From: a bacterium D16-51
Lineage (GTDB): Bacteria > Bacillota > Clostridia > Lachnospirales > Lachnospiraceae
NCBI GenBank assembly: GCA_003612285.1
Contig: RAYE01000017.1
Location: forward strand, 1-64,000
Direction of reading: 5' to 3'
DNA length: 64,000 nucleotides
The position numbers were made by a program, and so were the translations under genes. Below the pieces are notes generated by a model. The model did no database searches and was not told the origin of the DNA. It worked only from the letters and a program-made list of their open reading frames with translations. The stretch's first letter is position 1; each line of letters starts with the position of its first letter. Below, one piece after another: positions 42,447-51,255 of this stretch.

Positions 42447-42631
42447 ATATATTATAGGAAACAAAACCAGTTTCCTATAATCAATTTGCGGCACAAAAGC
42501 ATGTGCCTTTTATCAGAACAAAAATCGGTTCTGATAAGCTATATTATGAAAAGCAAAAACGGCTTTTCATAATCAGATTTGCGGCACAAAAGCATGTGCC
42601 TTTTATCAGAACAAAAATCAGTTCTGATAAG
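42447..42631 (+). repeat. two tandem copies of the triple-hairpin unit before the papain-like protease gene
   Basis: Units start at 42447 and 42539. The first has SL1 of the AGGAAAC type and the second of the GAAAAGC type; SL2 and SL3 are as in the array at 37750. There is no flanking terminal inverted repeat. The array ends about 60 bp upstream of the protease start, so it probably lies in its 5' leader or promoter region. Confidence 0.8.
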
Positions 42632-42691
42632 TTATATTACAGATATTTTTGACAACCGAAATAAATGCAGCTTTCGGGGAAAGGACAAAGC

Positions 42692-44767
42692 ATGAAGCGA
42701 AGAAAATTAAATGCAGCAACAGGTATTTTATTGACGGCGGGCGTGGTAATAAGTACAGTTGTTCCGCCGGCAGGGCCTGCTTCTGCTGATACAGACAAAG
42801 ATTTGTTTTCACAATTCAGCACAGTCAGCCGTGAATATGATTCTGTGAATGATGGGCTGGTGCGGTATCATTATGTAGATGAAAATGGGGACGCCATAGA
42901 TTTAGATTCCAGCCCAAGAAGCCGTTTTTTTTCTAAAAAGGCTGTTAATGTGCCTTCTTCCTATGATTTAAGGATGGAAGATGGGGTGACGCCAATTAAA
43001 GACCAGGGTGTTACTGGAAGCTGCTGGGCGTTTGCCGCAATCAAATCTCTTGAGTCCAATCAGATTATAAAGAAGCAGCAGACAGCAGACAGTATTGATT
43101 TGTCAGAAAGCCATCTTTCATGGTACACATATCATCCGTCCTTTATAGCTGATGACTTACTATATGGGGAAGGGATTCAGACTCCAGGCGCTGGGAATAC
43201 TTCTGCATATATGGATGGCGGAAATTCAGTATTGGCAGCGTTTACCCTTGCACGGTGGTCTGGGGCAGTTAAGGAAGAGAGCGCTCCATTTACGGCTGAC
43301 AACCGCACTGAATTAAATACGATGGCTAATGGGATGGCAAAAAAAAGCGATTCCCTGCATTACCAGAATGATTATAAGCTGACGGATGCTATTTGTTATG
43401 ATAATGCCTCTTTAGAGCAGGTGAAATCCGCCATTATGGAAAATGGCGCAATGAGCGTAGCTTTTTATTACGAGCCTAAATTTGACCATCAATCCGCTGA
43501 CAAGGACATTGCTTATTACCAGGAAAAGTTTACTGGTAAAAATGCTATTGACCAGGCGAACCATTGTGTAACTATTATTGGCTGGGATGACAATTATTCA
43601 CGGGAGAATTTTGGCAGTTATAAGCCTTCCTCAAATGGCGCGTGGCTGATTGCAAACAGTTATGGGGATGATTTTGGGAAAGAAGGGTATTTCTGGATGT
43701 CTTACGAAGAGCCATCGCTGACAGAATATTATTCTTTTATTTCCACGACTGCTGATACATATGATAATAATTATCAATATGATGGTTTTGGGTGGGGTGA
43801 TGCAGTTGCTTTGAGAGAAAACGATAAAACAAAGGCTGCTAATATTTTCAGGGCAAATGCAGGTTTTCAGCAAACTTTGAAAGCAGTTGGGATGTATACC
43901 GTTTCGGATAATCAGCCATATACTATTAAGATATACCGCCATGTAAAGGCGGGAAAACCGACAAGCGGTACCCTGGCAGCCACGATTTCGGGGACACAGG
44001 AATTTGAAGGATATCATACTGTGGCAGTTCCGCAGCCTGTATCTTTAAATGCAGGGGAGCGTTTTTCCGTTGTAATTATTTATGACAGCACAAATGATGA
44101 TAATGGGTTTGTCCCTTTGGAGGGGGAAAGTTACCATAATTTCAGTTATAACCTCTCTTACCAGTCGAATCTGGGAGAAAGTTACCTCTATGCAGAACTT
44201 AGCAATAATAAATGGGGATGGCTGGATGTGAGCCAGTACGGGAAAAACAATGTATGTCTGAAAGCGTTTACAACAAACGGGCAGCCTGTTGGCTCTGTTT
44301 CCTTTAAACCTTCCAAAGTAACCCTGGGGGAAAATGAGACATATACTGCAAACCCGTCCATAAAAGATATTACAGATAAGTCTTTGTCATGGAAAAGCAG
44401 TGACAAAAATATTGCATCTGTCAGTAAAAAAGGAAAGGTAACGGCCAAAAAAGCTGGCACTGCAACAATTACGGCAGTCTTGACTTCGGGGCGTTCTGGA
44501 AGTTTTCAGGTAATTGTGAAAAAGGCGCCTTCCAAAATAACGGTATCACCAAAACGGAAGACGTTACGGTTAAAAAAGAGTTTTCAGATTAAAACTTCCC
44601 TTCCTTTGGGCAGTGCAAGCAACCAGATTAGCTATACATCATCTAATTCTGCTGTTGCCAAAGTAAATGCTTCTGGTAAAGTAACAGGCCGGAAAAAAGG
44701 GACAGCCGTAATTACAGTAAAAACCTTTAATAAAAAGAAAGCCATAATTACAGTAGTTGTTCGTTGA
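42692..44767 (+). CDS. secreted papain-like (C1) peptidase with lectin-like and BIG2 domains
   Basis: This 691-aa protein has a signal peptide (about 1-34, ending near PASA) and a papain-like catalytic domain. The active site reads IKDQGVTGSCWAF with Gln105 for the oxyanion hole and Cys111 as nucleophile, His291 in QANHCVTIIGWDD, and Asn322 in LIANSYG. A lectin-like/Big domain (about 350-530) and two BIG2 domains (about 530-690) follow. Secreted C1 peptidases of this build are common in gut clostridia and degrade proteins outside the cell. AAAGGA precedes the ATG at 42692. A hairpin array lies directly upstream. Confidence 0.9.
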   Translation: MKRRKLNAATGILLTAGVVISTVVPPAGPASADTDKDLFSQFSTVSREYDSVNDGLVRYHYVDENGDAIDLDSSPRSRFFSKKAVNVPSSYDLRMEDGVTPIKDQGVTGSCWAFAAIKSLESNQIIKKQQTADSIDLSESHLSWYTYHPSFIADDLLYGEGIQTPGAGNTSAYMDGGNSVLAAFTLARWSGAVKEESAPFTADNRTELNTMANGMAKKSDSLHYQNDYKLTDAICYDNASLEQVKSAIMENGAMSVAFYYEPKFDHQSADKDIAYYQEKFTGKNAIDQANHCVTIIGWDDNYSRENFGSYKPSSNGAWLIANSYGDDFGKEGYFWMSYEEPSLTEYYSFISTTADTYDNNYQYDGFGWGDAVALRENDKTKAANIFRANAGFQQTLKAVGMYTVSDNQPYTIKIYRHVKAGKPTSGTLAATISGTQEFEGYHTVAVPQPVSLNAGERFSVVIIYDSTNDDNGFVPLEGESYHNFSYNLSYQSNLGESYLYAELSNNKWGWLDVSQYGKNNVCLKAFTTNGQPVGSVSFKPSKVTLGENETYTANPSIKDITDKSLSWKSSDKNIASVSKKGKVTAKKAGTATITAVLTSGRSGSFQVIVKKAPSKITVSPKRKTLRLKKSFQIKTSLPLGSASNQISYTSSNSAVAKVNASGKVTGRKKGTAVITVKTFNKKKAIITVVVR

Positions 44768-44833
44768 AAAAAGAATGGCCGTGAATAGTGGCAAGTAATT
44801 CCTTATCACATAAATATGTTTTGAAATACACTT

Positions 44834-44875
44834 AAAAATGCAGGAGGAAACTTTAGGGTTTCTCCTGCATTTTTT
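44834..44875. terminator. bidirectional terminator between the protease and exonuclease genes
   Basis: AAAAATGCAGGAG (44834-44846) pairs perfectly with CTCCTGCATTTTT (44862-44874). T-tracts flank both arms. The exonuclease stop codon lies in the loop, so the last codons form part of the hairpin. Confidence 0.9.
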
Positions 44876-45542
44876 GATACGAGGCGAAAAACTCAGGGCA
44901 CATATCCAAAAGAGTATTTTCTCCGGTTTCTGTACGGAAAAGGTCAAGCACCGGTTTCATAACCTGCTCAAATTTTGCCTTATCTTTAGATAAGCTTAAA
45001 ATCTCTGCGGTGTTGACTGCGTCTGACAGTGCGGTATGTTCTGCGCCAGTAAATTCATAGTCTGCAGCGGCAACTGCCTGTTTTAGTTTAATCTTTTTTT
45101 CAATTCCTAAAAGACGGCTGTATTCCTGCTGGAAATCATTCCAGTTCACTTCCATTTTCCTGATAATTCCGCCTTTATATTCTTTAAATTCAGCTTCATT
45201 CTGAAACTGTCTGATATCTGACATACTCCATGAATAATACTGCGTTTTTCCTTTTCCAATCCATTTTGCAAAATCATCCATTGCTTCCGCAAATTTGGGC
45301 GCTCCGACAAGTTTATCATCAGTAATTCCTGTCAGTTGGATAATTTTTTCATCCATCTTTCCAAAATCAGGTGATACATATGTCTGGTAAGTGTCAATTA
45401 CATGAAATGCTCCATTCATTTTTACCGCGCCGATTTCAATCAACTCACTTGACAATTTATAAGAATCCCTGATTTGCTTTGTTATTTTATTCATTTCTAA
45501 ATCAATCACAATATGATTCACAAATGCACTTCCTTCCAACAA
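44853..45542 (-). CDS. DEDDh-type 3'-5' exonuclease
   Basis: This 229-aa protein has the RNase T/DnaQ-like exonuclease fold. IVIDLEM carries the first Asp and Glu, SWSMSDIRQF the second Asp, and EHTALSDAVNTA the His and last Asp, giving DEDDh. Proteins of this size resemble KapD-type and other short exonucleases that act on RNA or single-stranded DNA. The start at 45542 has weak support; the conserved part begins about eight residues later, and an internal start near there is possible. It is monocistronic. Confidence 0.85.
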   Translation of the reverse strand: MLEGSAFVNHIVIDLEMNKITKQIRDSYKLSSELIEIGAVKMNGAFHVIDTYQTYVSPDFGKMDEKIIQLTGITDDKLVGAPKFAEAMDDFAKWIGKGKTQYYSWSMSDIRQFQNEAEFKEYKGGIIRKMEVNWNDFQQEYSRLLGIEKKIKLKQAVAAADYEFTGAEHTALSDAVNTAEILSLSKDKAKFEQVMKPVLDLFRTETGENTLLDMCPEFFASYQKMQEKP

Positions 45543-45889
45543 TTTTTACTATCCGTGACCGTTTTTTTCATATAACAGTCTTTTGCCTGCCGCATGTCCT
45601 GTCTATTATAACATGAAATCATTATCTTGGCATCTTTCCGTATACAGCTCTAAATATGGTTATTCTACATTTTTCTTCCCCAATATATGGTGCATGTTAA
45701 AGTTTTTGCACATTTTTTATTAAATATGCACGAAAACTTTTCGGCCATATTAGTATAATTACCCTCTATATCCGCTGGTTGTATTGCTTGTTCTGATATT
45801 TTTTGTTAATATTTACTTAATTTTTTTTGGATTGTTCCGATTTTTTGTGCGTTTTTTATAGCTTTTTTCTTCCGAATTCTGACAGAAAA
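45543..45889. other. gap upstream of veg
   Basis: No gene was found. An imperfect inverted pair (AAAGTTTTTGCA near 45700 and GCACGAAAACTTTT near 45728) lies in very AT-rich sequence. The promoter of the exonuclease gene should be at its left end on the minus strand. Confidence 0.4.
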
Positions 45890-45918
45890 TTGACGGAATC
45901 CTCCAAAAATGGTAAACT
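45890..45918 (+). promoter_or_regulatory. veg promoter
   Basis: TTGACG (45890-45895) and TAAACT (45913-45918) are 17 nt apart. Downstream, AATTATCTG-N7-CAGATAATT (45936-45960) is a perfect palindrome that contains TATAAT in its centre and would form a hairpin in the leader. Confidence 0.7.
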
Positions 45919-45983
45919 TAAGGAGCACTTAAGGCAATTATCTGGTATAATCAGATAATTTAGTAGAAAGGTATAGGTGAAAC

Positions 45984-46223
45984 ATGAGTCAAGCGGATAT
46001 TAAAAAAGTAAAATTATCAGTAGATAAAAATGTCGGAAGCAAGGTAAAAATCCGTGCTAACCGCGGAAGACACAAAATTGACGTCACCGAAGGAATTATC
46101 AGTGAAACGTATTCGAGCATCTTTCTTGTGGAAGTCATTAATAAAATAGATGACTCTACACAGAAAATCTCTTTCAGTTATACTGATGTATTAACAAATG
46201 ATGTTCAGATGCAATTAATCTAA
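45984..46223 (+). CDS. veg: Veg family protein
   Basis: This 79-aa protein is recognisable as Veg: IRANRGRHKIDVTEGIISE and SIFLVEV are the conserved core. In B. subtilis Veg is an abundant small protein that stimulates biofilm formation by reducing SinR activity. The family is widespread in Firmicutes and usually strongly transcribed. AGAAAGG precedes the ATG; a strong promoter and a palindromic leader lie upstream. A GC-rich hairpin (46289-46314) follows. Confidence 0.93.
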   Translation: MSQADIKKVKLSVDKNVGSKVKIRANRGRHKIDVTEGIISETYSSIFLVEVINKIDDSTQKISFSYTDVLTNDVQMQLI

Positions 46224-46288
46224 GCAGCGGACAAGCCATATAGCTTCGTTGTGTAGCAGCAATTCCCTATAGATTAAAATATGTATCA

Positions 46289-46314
46289 GGCGCCAGGCAG
46301 CTCGTTCTGGCGCC
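46289..46314 (+). terminator. hairpin after veg
   Basis: GGCGCCAG (46289-46296) pairs with CTGGCGCC (46307-46314). The following sequence is T-rich but not a pure T-tract. Confidence 0.6.
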
Positions 46315-46330
46315 TTCTGCATTCTTTATA

Positions 46331-46363
46331 TTATAGGAAACCATGTGCTGTGCTGTAGTGGTT
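46331..46363 (+). repeat. ATAGGAAAyy repeat, copy 3
   Basis: TTATAGGAAACCATGTGCTG followed by TGCTGTAGTGGTTG matches the repeats at 2608, 26641 and 57716. It lies between the veg hairpin and the convergent CheA-like gene. Confidence 0.45.
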
Positions 46364-46371
46364 GTTGGTTT

Positions 46372-47694
46372 TTAAAATTTCATGGTAATTGTGGTTCCCA
46401 TTCCTTTTTTACTGGAGATTTTAAGTCTTCCCCCAAGCTCTTCTACATTATGGTTAATTACGTCCATTCCAACACCCCTGCCTGAATATGCGTTTGCTTT
46501 TTTTGTGGTTGTTACACCGCTTCGCAGCATAAGTTTAAAGATTTCCTTTTCTGTATATTCATTTGCAGGTTTTTCCAAAATTCCATTTTTTTGTGCTGCT
46601 TTTAAAACTGCTTTCGTATCTATCCCAGCGCCATCATCTTTTACGCTGACTTCCAAGTTACCGTTTTCTGTCCCAAATTTCAGCTTAATCAGCCCCATTG
46701 GAGATTTGCCAAGCCTTTCCCGCGTGTCCGAATCTTCAATGCCATGATCAACTGCATTGCGGATTAGGTGGATTAATGCACCAGAGATTTTTTCTCTTTT
46801 TTCGCTTTCTACCAGAGTTTCTTCTCCTTTTATTAAGAGTTTCACCGGTTTGCCAAGTTCATCTGACATCTCGTCAACTACTATCTCCATTTTACGGGCA
46901 ACTGGACCAAAATCTGTATTGACAAGTTCCTTTTTTGCCTCTTCTAAATCACCTTGAATCCTGCGCAATTTTTTTAATTGCCGTTCACTAAGTATAAATT
47001 GATTATTTTCTGTAAGCGAATATTCCAAAGCATCTGTCAGCCGGAGTAAATCCCTGGACGCCTGGCAGATTTTGTCCCTTGCATCATCGGAAAGCATATA
47101 TTTCCGCTTATTTTTTTTCTTTTTCGGGATGGACAGGGATTCTTCCTTTTGGCTGGAATTATCCGAATCTGTATTCTTTTCTTTTGAACCTTCCCCTGTA
47201 TCAGAAGAGGAAGCATTTGTATCTGTTGCACTGGCAATATAAAAAACCTGCCTGCGCGGCTTGGCAAGTTTTTGCTGATATTCCTGCCGCTCATCATCCT
47301 GCATCTGGTCAGTCATTTCCGTTGTATACTCTTTAATTTTCTGCTTCAAATCCTGCGCATCGCCATCAGGTGTTTTTCCCTGGGGGAGTTTATCTGTCTC
47401 ATTTTCAAAAAAGTCCAGATATTCGCCGATAATCCCGGAAAAACGTTTCGTATCTTTAATTTTTTTATCTCCGCCGCGAAAACAATATAACAGGCTTTCC
47501 AATGTACTGCTAAGCTCAGCCATCTGTTCATATAACATCATAGCAGAATCTGCTTTGAGTGTATGGACACCGCGGAAAAGCTCTTCTACAACTTCCTGTC
47601 CGTAACCTTCCTCTGGCTTAACCATAAGGCTCTTTCGCATATCGCACAAAATTCCGCTACTTTCGTCATAAAACATTTCTGTCATCGAATCCAA
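46372..47694 (-). CDS. CheA-like histidine kinase without a CheW-like domain
   Basis: This 440-aa protein has an N-terminal HPt domain with His44 in RGVHTLKADSAMM, a charged Ser-rich linker (about 150-200), a dimerisation region, and an ATPase domain with LIHLIRNAVDHGIED, VKDDGAGID and GRGVGMDVI, all typical of CheA. It ends directly after the ATPase domain (GTTITMKF), so the P5 CheW-like domain that couples CheA to receptors is missing. Start: TTG at 47694 lies 9 nt after AAAGGAGG. No CheY, CheB or CheR is adjacent. It may serve a non-motility phosphorelay. Confidence 0.85.
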   Translation of the reverse strand: MDSMTEMFYDESSGILCDMRKSLMVKPEEGYGQEVVEELFRGVHTLKADSAMMLYEQMAELSSTLESLLYCFRGGDKKIKDTKRFSGIIGEYLDFFENETDKLPQGKTPDGDAQDLKQKIKEYTTEMTDQMQDDERQEYQQKLAKPRRQVFYIASATDTNASSSDTGEGSKEKNTDSDNSSQKEESLSIPKKKKNKRKYMLSDDARDKICQASRDLLRLTDALEYSLTENNQFILSERQLKKLRRIQGDLEEAKKELVNTDFGPVARKMEIVVDEMSDELGKPVKLLIKGEETLVESEKREKISGALIHLIRNAVDHGIEDSDTRERLGKSPMGLIKLKFGTENGNLEVSVKDDGAGIDTKAVLKAAQKNGILEKPANEYTEKEIFKLMLRSGVTTTKKANAYSGRGVGMDVINHNVEELGGRLKISSKKGMGTTITMKF

Positions 47695-47774
47695 AACAGT
47701 CACCCTCCTTTTGTACAATTATCACATTTCAGTACAGCATCCTAACCTGTAATGCAGATATTTTCTGCCTGCGT

Positions 47775-48281
47775 TTATACATTTGCCCCACAGCATTTTT
47801 TGTACTTTTTGCCGCTTCCGCATGGACATGGGTCATTTCGTCCAATTTTTTTCCCTTTAACAATGGTACCGGACTTTTTCTGTTCACGGTATAATTCTTT
47901 CCGTCTCTCTGCAGAAAGCAGGCTGTCCCATGCAGGCAGTTCATAAAGCCAGTCAGCTTTTGCCTCTACCATATTATAGTACAGCTTCTCTAAATCAATG
48001 TCCAGAGAAATTATCGTATCTTCTGTCATTTCTTCGATGGGATTTGCTTCTTTCAGGCTTTCGTTGATTCCATCCAGAAAACCTACCATATACCGAAGTT
48101 CTATGTTATATCTTTCAGAAAGTTCCTTAACAGTACCAGTGACAATGTCTGAAGGGCTGGCTAACAGCTCTTCATAAATTGCTTTTTCTTCTTTAAAATA
48201 TTTATCCCAGATTGCCTTTCCGGCAGGGGAATCAATCTCTACTCCATATGCATATTCTCTCCAATCCTGTAATAATCCCAT
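47775..48281 (-). CDS. SEC-C motif protein
   Basis: This 168-aa protein ends with a SEC-C zinc motif: [17 protein letters not shown], with four Cys for zinc. The first ~140 residues are mostly helical and acidic ([38 protein letters not shown]) and do not match a family I know. SEC-C occurs at the end of SecA and in many small stand-alone proteins, where it binds zinc and probably proteins or nucleic acid. It lies 80 bp upstream of the CheA-like gene on the same strand and may share its transcript. Confidence 0.82.
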   Translation of the reverse strand: MGLLQDWREYAYGVEIDSPAGKAIWDKYFKEEKAIYEELLASPSDIVTGTVKELSERYNIELRYMVGFLDGINESLKEANPIEEMTEDTIISLDIDLEKLYYNMVEAKADWLYELPAWDSLLSAERRKELYREQKKSGTIVKGKKIGRNDPCPCGSGKKYKKCCGANV

Positions 48282-48509
48282 GATTATATCCTCTCTTTAT
48301 ATATTTTTTTCAGGACATGCGGGAAATGTTTTCCGGCGATGCCCTGGAGTGTTCCTGAATACATTTTCTAATATTTTAAATTTGTAGGCGGCATAGCAAC
48401 AGCCTGAAATAAAACTAAATAATTGATTATGATTATAACATTCAAGCTGGTATTGGTCAATGGCATGTTGGGATGAATAGCTGTGAATCGTATCAGACCA
48501 GGGTGTTTA

Positions 48510-49202
48510 TTAGAGGAGGTAGGAGAAGAGGGTGGCTACAAAAACGGTAAGCAAGCCTGAGACAGCAATACTTAAGCTGCTCATTGCCCCTTCTATTTCC
48601 CCTAATTCCATTGCTTTTGCCGTCCCTACCGCATGGGCAGAAGAACCGATTGCAATTCCTTTCGCAATTGGCTCTTCTATTTTAAAGACTTTGCAGACAA
48701 TATCTGCCGTAATATTTCCAAAGACTCCGGTAATTATAATTACCGCAACGGTTATGGTAACAATTCCGCCAAGTTCTTGGGAAACTCCCATTCCAATTGC
48801 AGTGGTGATAGATTTTGGGAGCAGTGTCACATATTCTTTGTGGCTTAGTCCAAACAAAACAGATAAAGCCAGTACACAGACGGCGCTTGTGAGGACGCCG
48901 GAAAAGATACCGGCAAGGATTGCGCGTACATTCTGTTTTAGCAGTTCAAATTGTTCATATAATGGTACTGCCAGGCATACCGTTGCCGGCGTCAGGAGAT
49001 AGCTTAAATATTTTGCGCCTTCATTATATGTTTTGTAATCAATGTGAAATAAGGATAAAATCAAGATAAGGGTTATAATAGAAAAAAGAAGTGGATTGAA
49101 TATGGCTAGCCCACATTTTTTCCTGATATATACGCCGGCTTCATATGTGACAAAACTAATCATTACCCCAAAAAACAGGGAGTTTAGTAAAATATCATTC
49201 AT
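48510..49202 (-). CDS. lrgB: LrgB family murein hydrolase regulator
   Basis: This 230-aa polytopic protein carries LrgB/CidB features: [38 protein letters not shown], and the glycine/alanine-rich [20 protein letters not shown] region. LrgAB modulates autolysin export and, in some bacteria, transports pyruvate or glycolate. The ATG at 49202 has GGAGGC 9 nt upstream and overlaps the lrgA stop by 8 nt; longer starts have no site. No LytSR-type kinase lies beside it, although a LytTR regulator is at 16380-17114. Confidence 0.9.
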   Translation of the reverse strand: MNDILLNSLFFGVMISFVTYEAGVYIRKKCGLAIFNPLLFSIITLILILSLFHIDYKTYNEGAKYLSYLLTPATVCLAVPLYEQFELLKQNVRAILAGIFSGVLTSAVCVLALSVLFGLSHKEYVTLLPKSITTAIGMGVSQELGGIVTITVAVIIITGVFGNITADIVCKVFKIEEPIAKGIAIGSSAHAVGTAKAMELGEIEGAMSSLSIAVSGLLTVFVATLFSYLL

Positions 49203-49575
49203 TTTTTTCTGCCTCCAATGTCTTTTTCTGCCCACAATGGCGGATTACACCTTGTGTTACTTTTCCAGATACCGCCATTACTACAATTGTAGAAATGATT
49301 ATAATAATGGCGGTTTTTACTAAAATCGGGTAAAGTACGCCCCATGATTCCAATAGCCCGACGCCTGCAGGAATAAACATCAATGGCATGATTTCAATCA
49401 GGTATTTTGCTGTTTCCTTTACAGAGGACAGGCGGATTATGCCTGTTTCCAGGCATAGGAACAGCAGAACCATCCCATAAATGCTTGCCGGTACTGGTAA
49501 TGGCAAAATTTCTTTTAATAGTTCGCCGATAAAAGAAATTGCAAGAATCAGGGTAAATTGTTTTAAATATTTCAT
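49195..49575 (-). CDS. lrgA: LrgA/CidA family holin-like protein
   Basis: This 126-aa protein has four membrane segments and the CidA/LrgA core: GELLKEILPLPVPASIYGM, LIEIMPLMFIPAGVGL. It is holin-like and works with LrgB, encoded by the next overlapping gene. It is preceded on the same strand by glf with a 67-bp gap, which may give readthrough expression. The charged C-terminal tail ([11 protein letters not shown]) is normal for the family. Confidence 0.92.
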   Translation of the reverse strand: MKYLKQFTLILAISFIGELLKEILPLPVPASIYGMVLLFLCLETGIIRLSSVKETAKYLIEIMPLMFIPAGVGLLESWGVLYPILVKTAIIIIISTIVVMAVSGKVTQGVIRHCGQKKTLEAEKNE

Positions 49576-49642
49576 AAAAATACTATGCCCTTTCGTAACC
49601 TGCGAATTTGTGCCTGCGCTTCTGGCTTTAACCGAAAAGCGG

Positions 49643-50743
49643 TTAACATAATTCTTGTTCTACTGCCTGCAGTGCTGCACTTACTACCTTATCCATATCA
49701 TAATAACGGTATTCACCCAGGCGCCCTCCAAAAATAATATTTGTTTCCTTTTTGGCTGCTTCCCTATATGTTGCGGCAAGGGCTTCATTTTTTTCATTAT
49801 TTACCGGATAATATGGCTCGTCCCCTTTTTTCCATTCGCTTGGATATTCCCGCGAAATTACGGTTACAGGCTGTGCTCCAAATTCAAAATGTTTATGCTC
49901 AATAATGCGGGTGTAAGGGACTTCACGTTCTGTATAGTTGACTACAGCATTTCCCTGGTAATTTTCGATTGGAAGCAATTCCTGTTCAAAACGCACAGAG
50001 CGGTATTCTAAAACACCATGCTGGTATTGGAAATAGCGGTCCAGCATCCCTGTGTAAACTGTTTTTTTAGCAATATCAGGATATTTTTCCCTGTAATCAA
50101 AGTAATCAGTGTTTAGCAGCACATCGGAGCCTTCCAGCAGTTTTTCTACGATTTTTGTATAGCCGCCAATTGGAATTCCCTGATACCTGTCATTAAAATA
50201 GTTATTGTCATATACAAAGCGGAGTGGAAGCCGTTTGATAATAAAGGCTGGGAGATCTTTACATTCCCTCCCCCATTGTTTTTCAGTGTAACCTTTTACC
50301 AGCTTTTCGTAGACATCCCGCCCGACAAGGGAAAGCGCCTGTTCTTCCAGGTTTGCAGGCTCTGTGATTCCGAGTTCTGCAATTTGCTTTGCAATAATAT
50401 CTTTTGCTTCCTGTGGTGTTTTAATCCCCCACATCTTACTAAAAGTATTCATATTAAATGGCATATTATACAGTTCATCTTTGTATACTGCTATTGGGGA
50501 GTTAATATAATTATTAAATTCAGCAAACTGATTTATATATTCCCATATTTTCTTATCTGAAGTATGGAAAATATGCGCCCCATATTTATGCACATGGATT
50601 CCCTCAATATTTTCACAATAAATATTTCCCGCAATATGTTCCCTTTTATCAAGGACAAGGCACTTTTTCCCTTTCCCTGTCATTTCGTGGGCAAATACTG
50701 CACCGAATAACCCGGCGCCAGCGATTAAATAGTCATATTTCAT
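49643..50743 (-). CDS. glf: UDP-galactopyranose mutase
   Basis: This 366-aa flavoenzyme converts UDP-galactopyranose to UDP-galactofuranose for surface polysaccharides. It has the FAD-binding motif LIAGAGLFGAVFA at the start, REHIAGNIY, the conserved KYGAHIFHTSDKKIW, GYTEKQWGRECKDLP, and the C-terminal GGRLGEYRYYDMDKV, all typical of Glf. Length is normal. No glycosyltransferase or polysaccharide operon is adjacent, which is unusual for glf. It fits, with the UDP-glucose dehydrogenase at 57775, a role in cell-surface glycans. Confidence 0.97.
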   Translation of the reverse strand: MKYDYLIAGAGLFGAVFAHEMTGKGKKCLVLDKREHIAGNIYCENIEGIHVHKYGAHIFHTSDKKIWEYINQFAEFNNYINSPIAVYKDELYNMPFNMNTFSKMWGIKTPQEAKDIIAKQIAELGITEPANLEEQALSLVGRDVYEKLVKGYTEKQWGRECKDLPAFIIKRLPLRFVYDNNYFNDRYQGIPIGGYTKIVEKLLEGSDVLLNTDYFDYREKYPDIAKKTVYTGMLDRYFQYQHGVLEYRSVRFEQELLPIENYQGNAVVNYTEREVPYTRIIEHKHFEFGAQPVTVISREYPSEWKKGDEPYYPVNNEKNEALAATYREAAKKETNIIFGGRLGEYRYYDMDKVVSAALQAVEQELC

Positions 50744-50843
50744 TTTTCTGTTCCTTTCTATTCAGATAACTTTTCTGTTACAGTTCACTCCGTGTCCAGT
50801 AACACTTTTCTTCCATTATTATACCCTATTTGTCAAGAAAGGC

Positions 50844-50872
50844 TTGCAATATACCCCCACCGGGTATATAAT
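50844..50872 (+). promoter_or_regulatory. csoR-copA promoter with CsoR operator in the spacer
   Basis: TTGCAA (50844-50849) and TATAAT (50867-50872) are 17 nt apart. The palindrome TATACCC-N5-GGGTATA (50850-50868) fills the spacer, matching known CsoR boxes. Copper-bound CsoR would leave and allow transcription. Confidence 0.85.
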
Positions 50873-50935
50873 ATGGGTGTTTGGTTATACTTGGAAAAAA
50901 GGAATTACATGCTTAAAGGAGAAAAAAGGAATACT

Positions 50936-51235
50936 ATGACAGAAAACAATAATTGCTGCAAGCGGACAAAAGAGCGTTCGGAAAAGGAATATAAGGATCT
51001 CCAAAACCGTTTAAGCCGGATTGAAGGGCAGGTGCGTGGTGTAAAGAAAATGTTGGAAAACAATGCGTACTGTCCGGAAATTTTAGTTCAGGTTTCCGCA
51101 ATTAATGCTGCTTTAAACAGTTTTAATAAGGTCCTGCTTGCCGAACACATAAGGACATGTGTAGTAAATGACATACGGGAGGATAAGACGGAAACGATAG
51201 ATGAACTTGTCACGACACTGCAAAAACTGATGAAA
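50936..51235 (+). CDS. csoR: CsoR-family copper-sensing repressor
   Basis: The protein (100 aa) is an all-helical DUF156 repressor: [19 protein letters not shown] is the signature first helix, and the Cu(I) ligands are Cys46 (AYCPEIL), His71 and Cys75 (EHIRTC). Two extra cysteines (CC at 7-8) sit near the N-terminus. AAAAGGA lies 5 nt before the ATG. It is the first gene of a copper operon and its own promoter has a CsoR palindrome between -35 and -10. It is followed by copA after 20 bp. Confidence 0.9.
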
Positions 51236-51255
51236 TAGTGAAAGGAGGAACTGGT

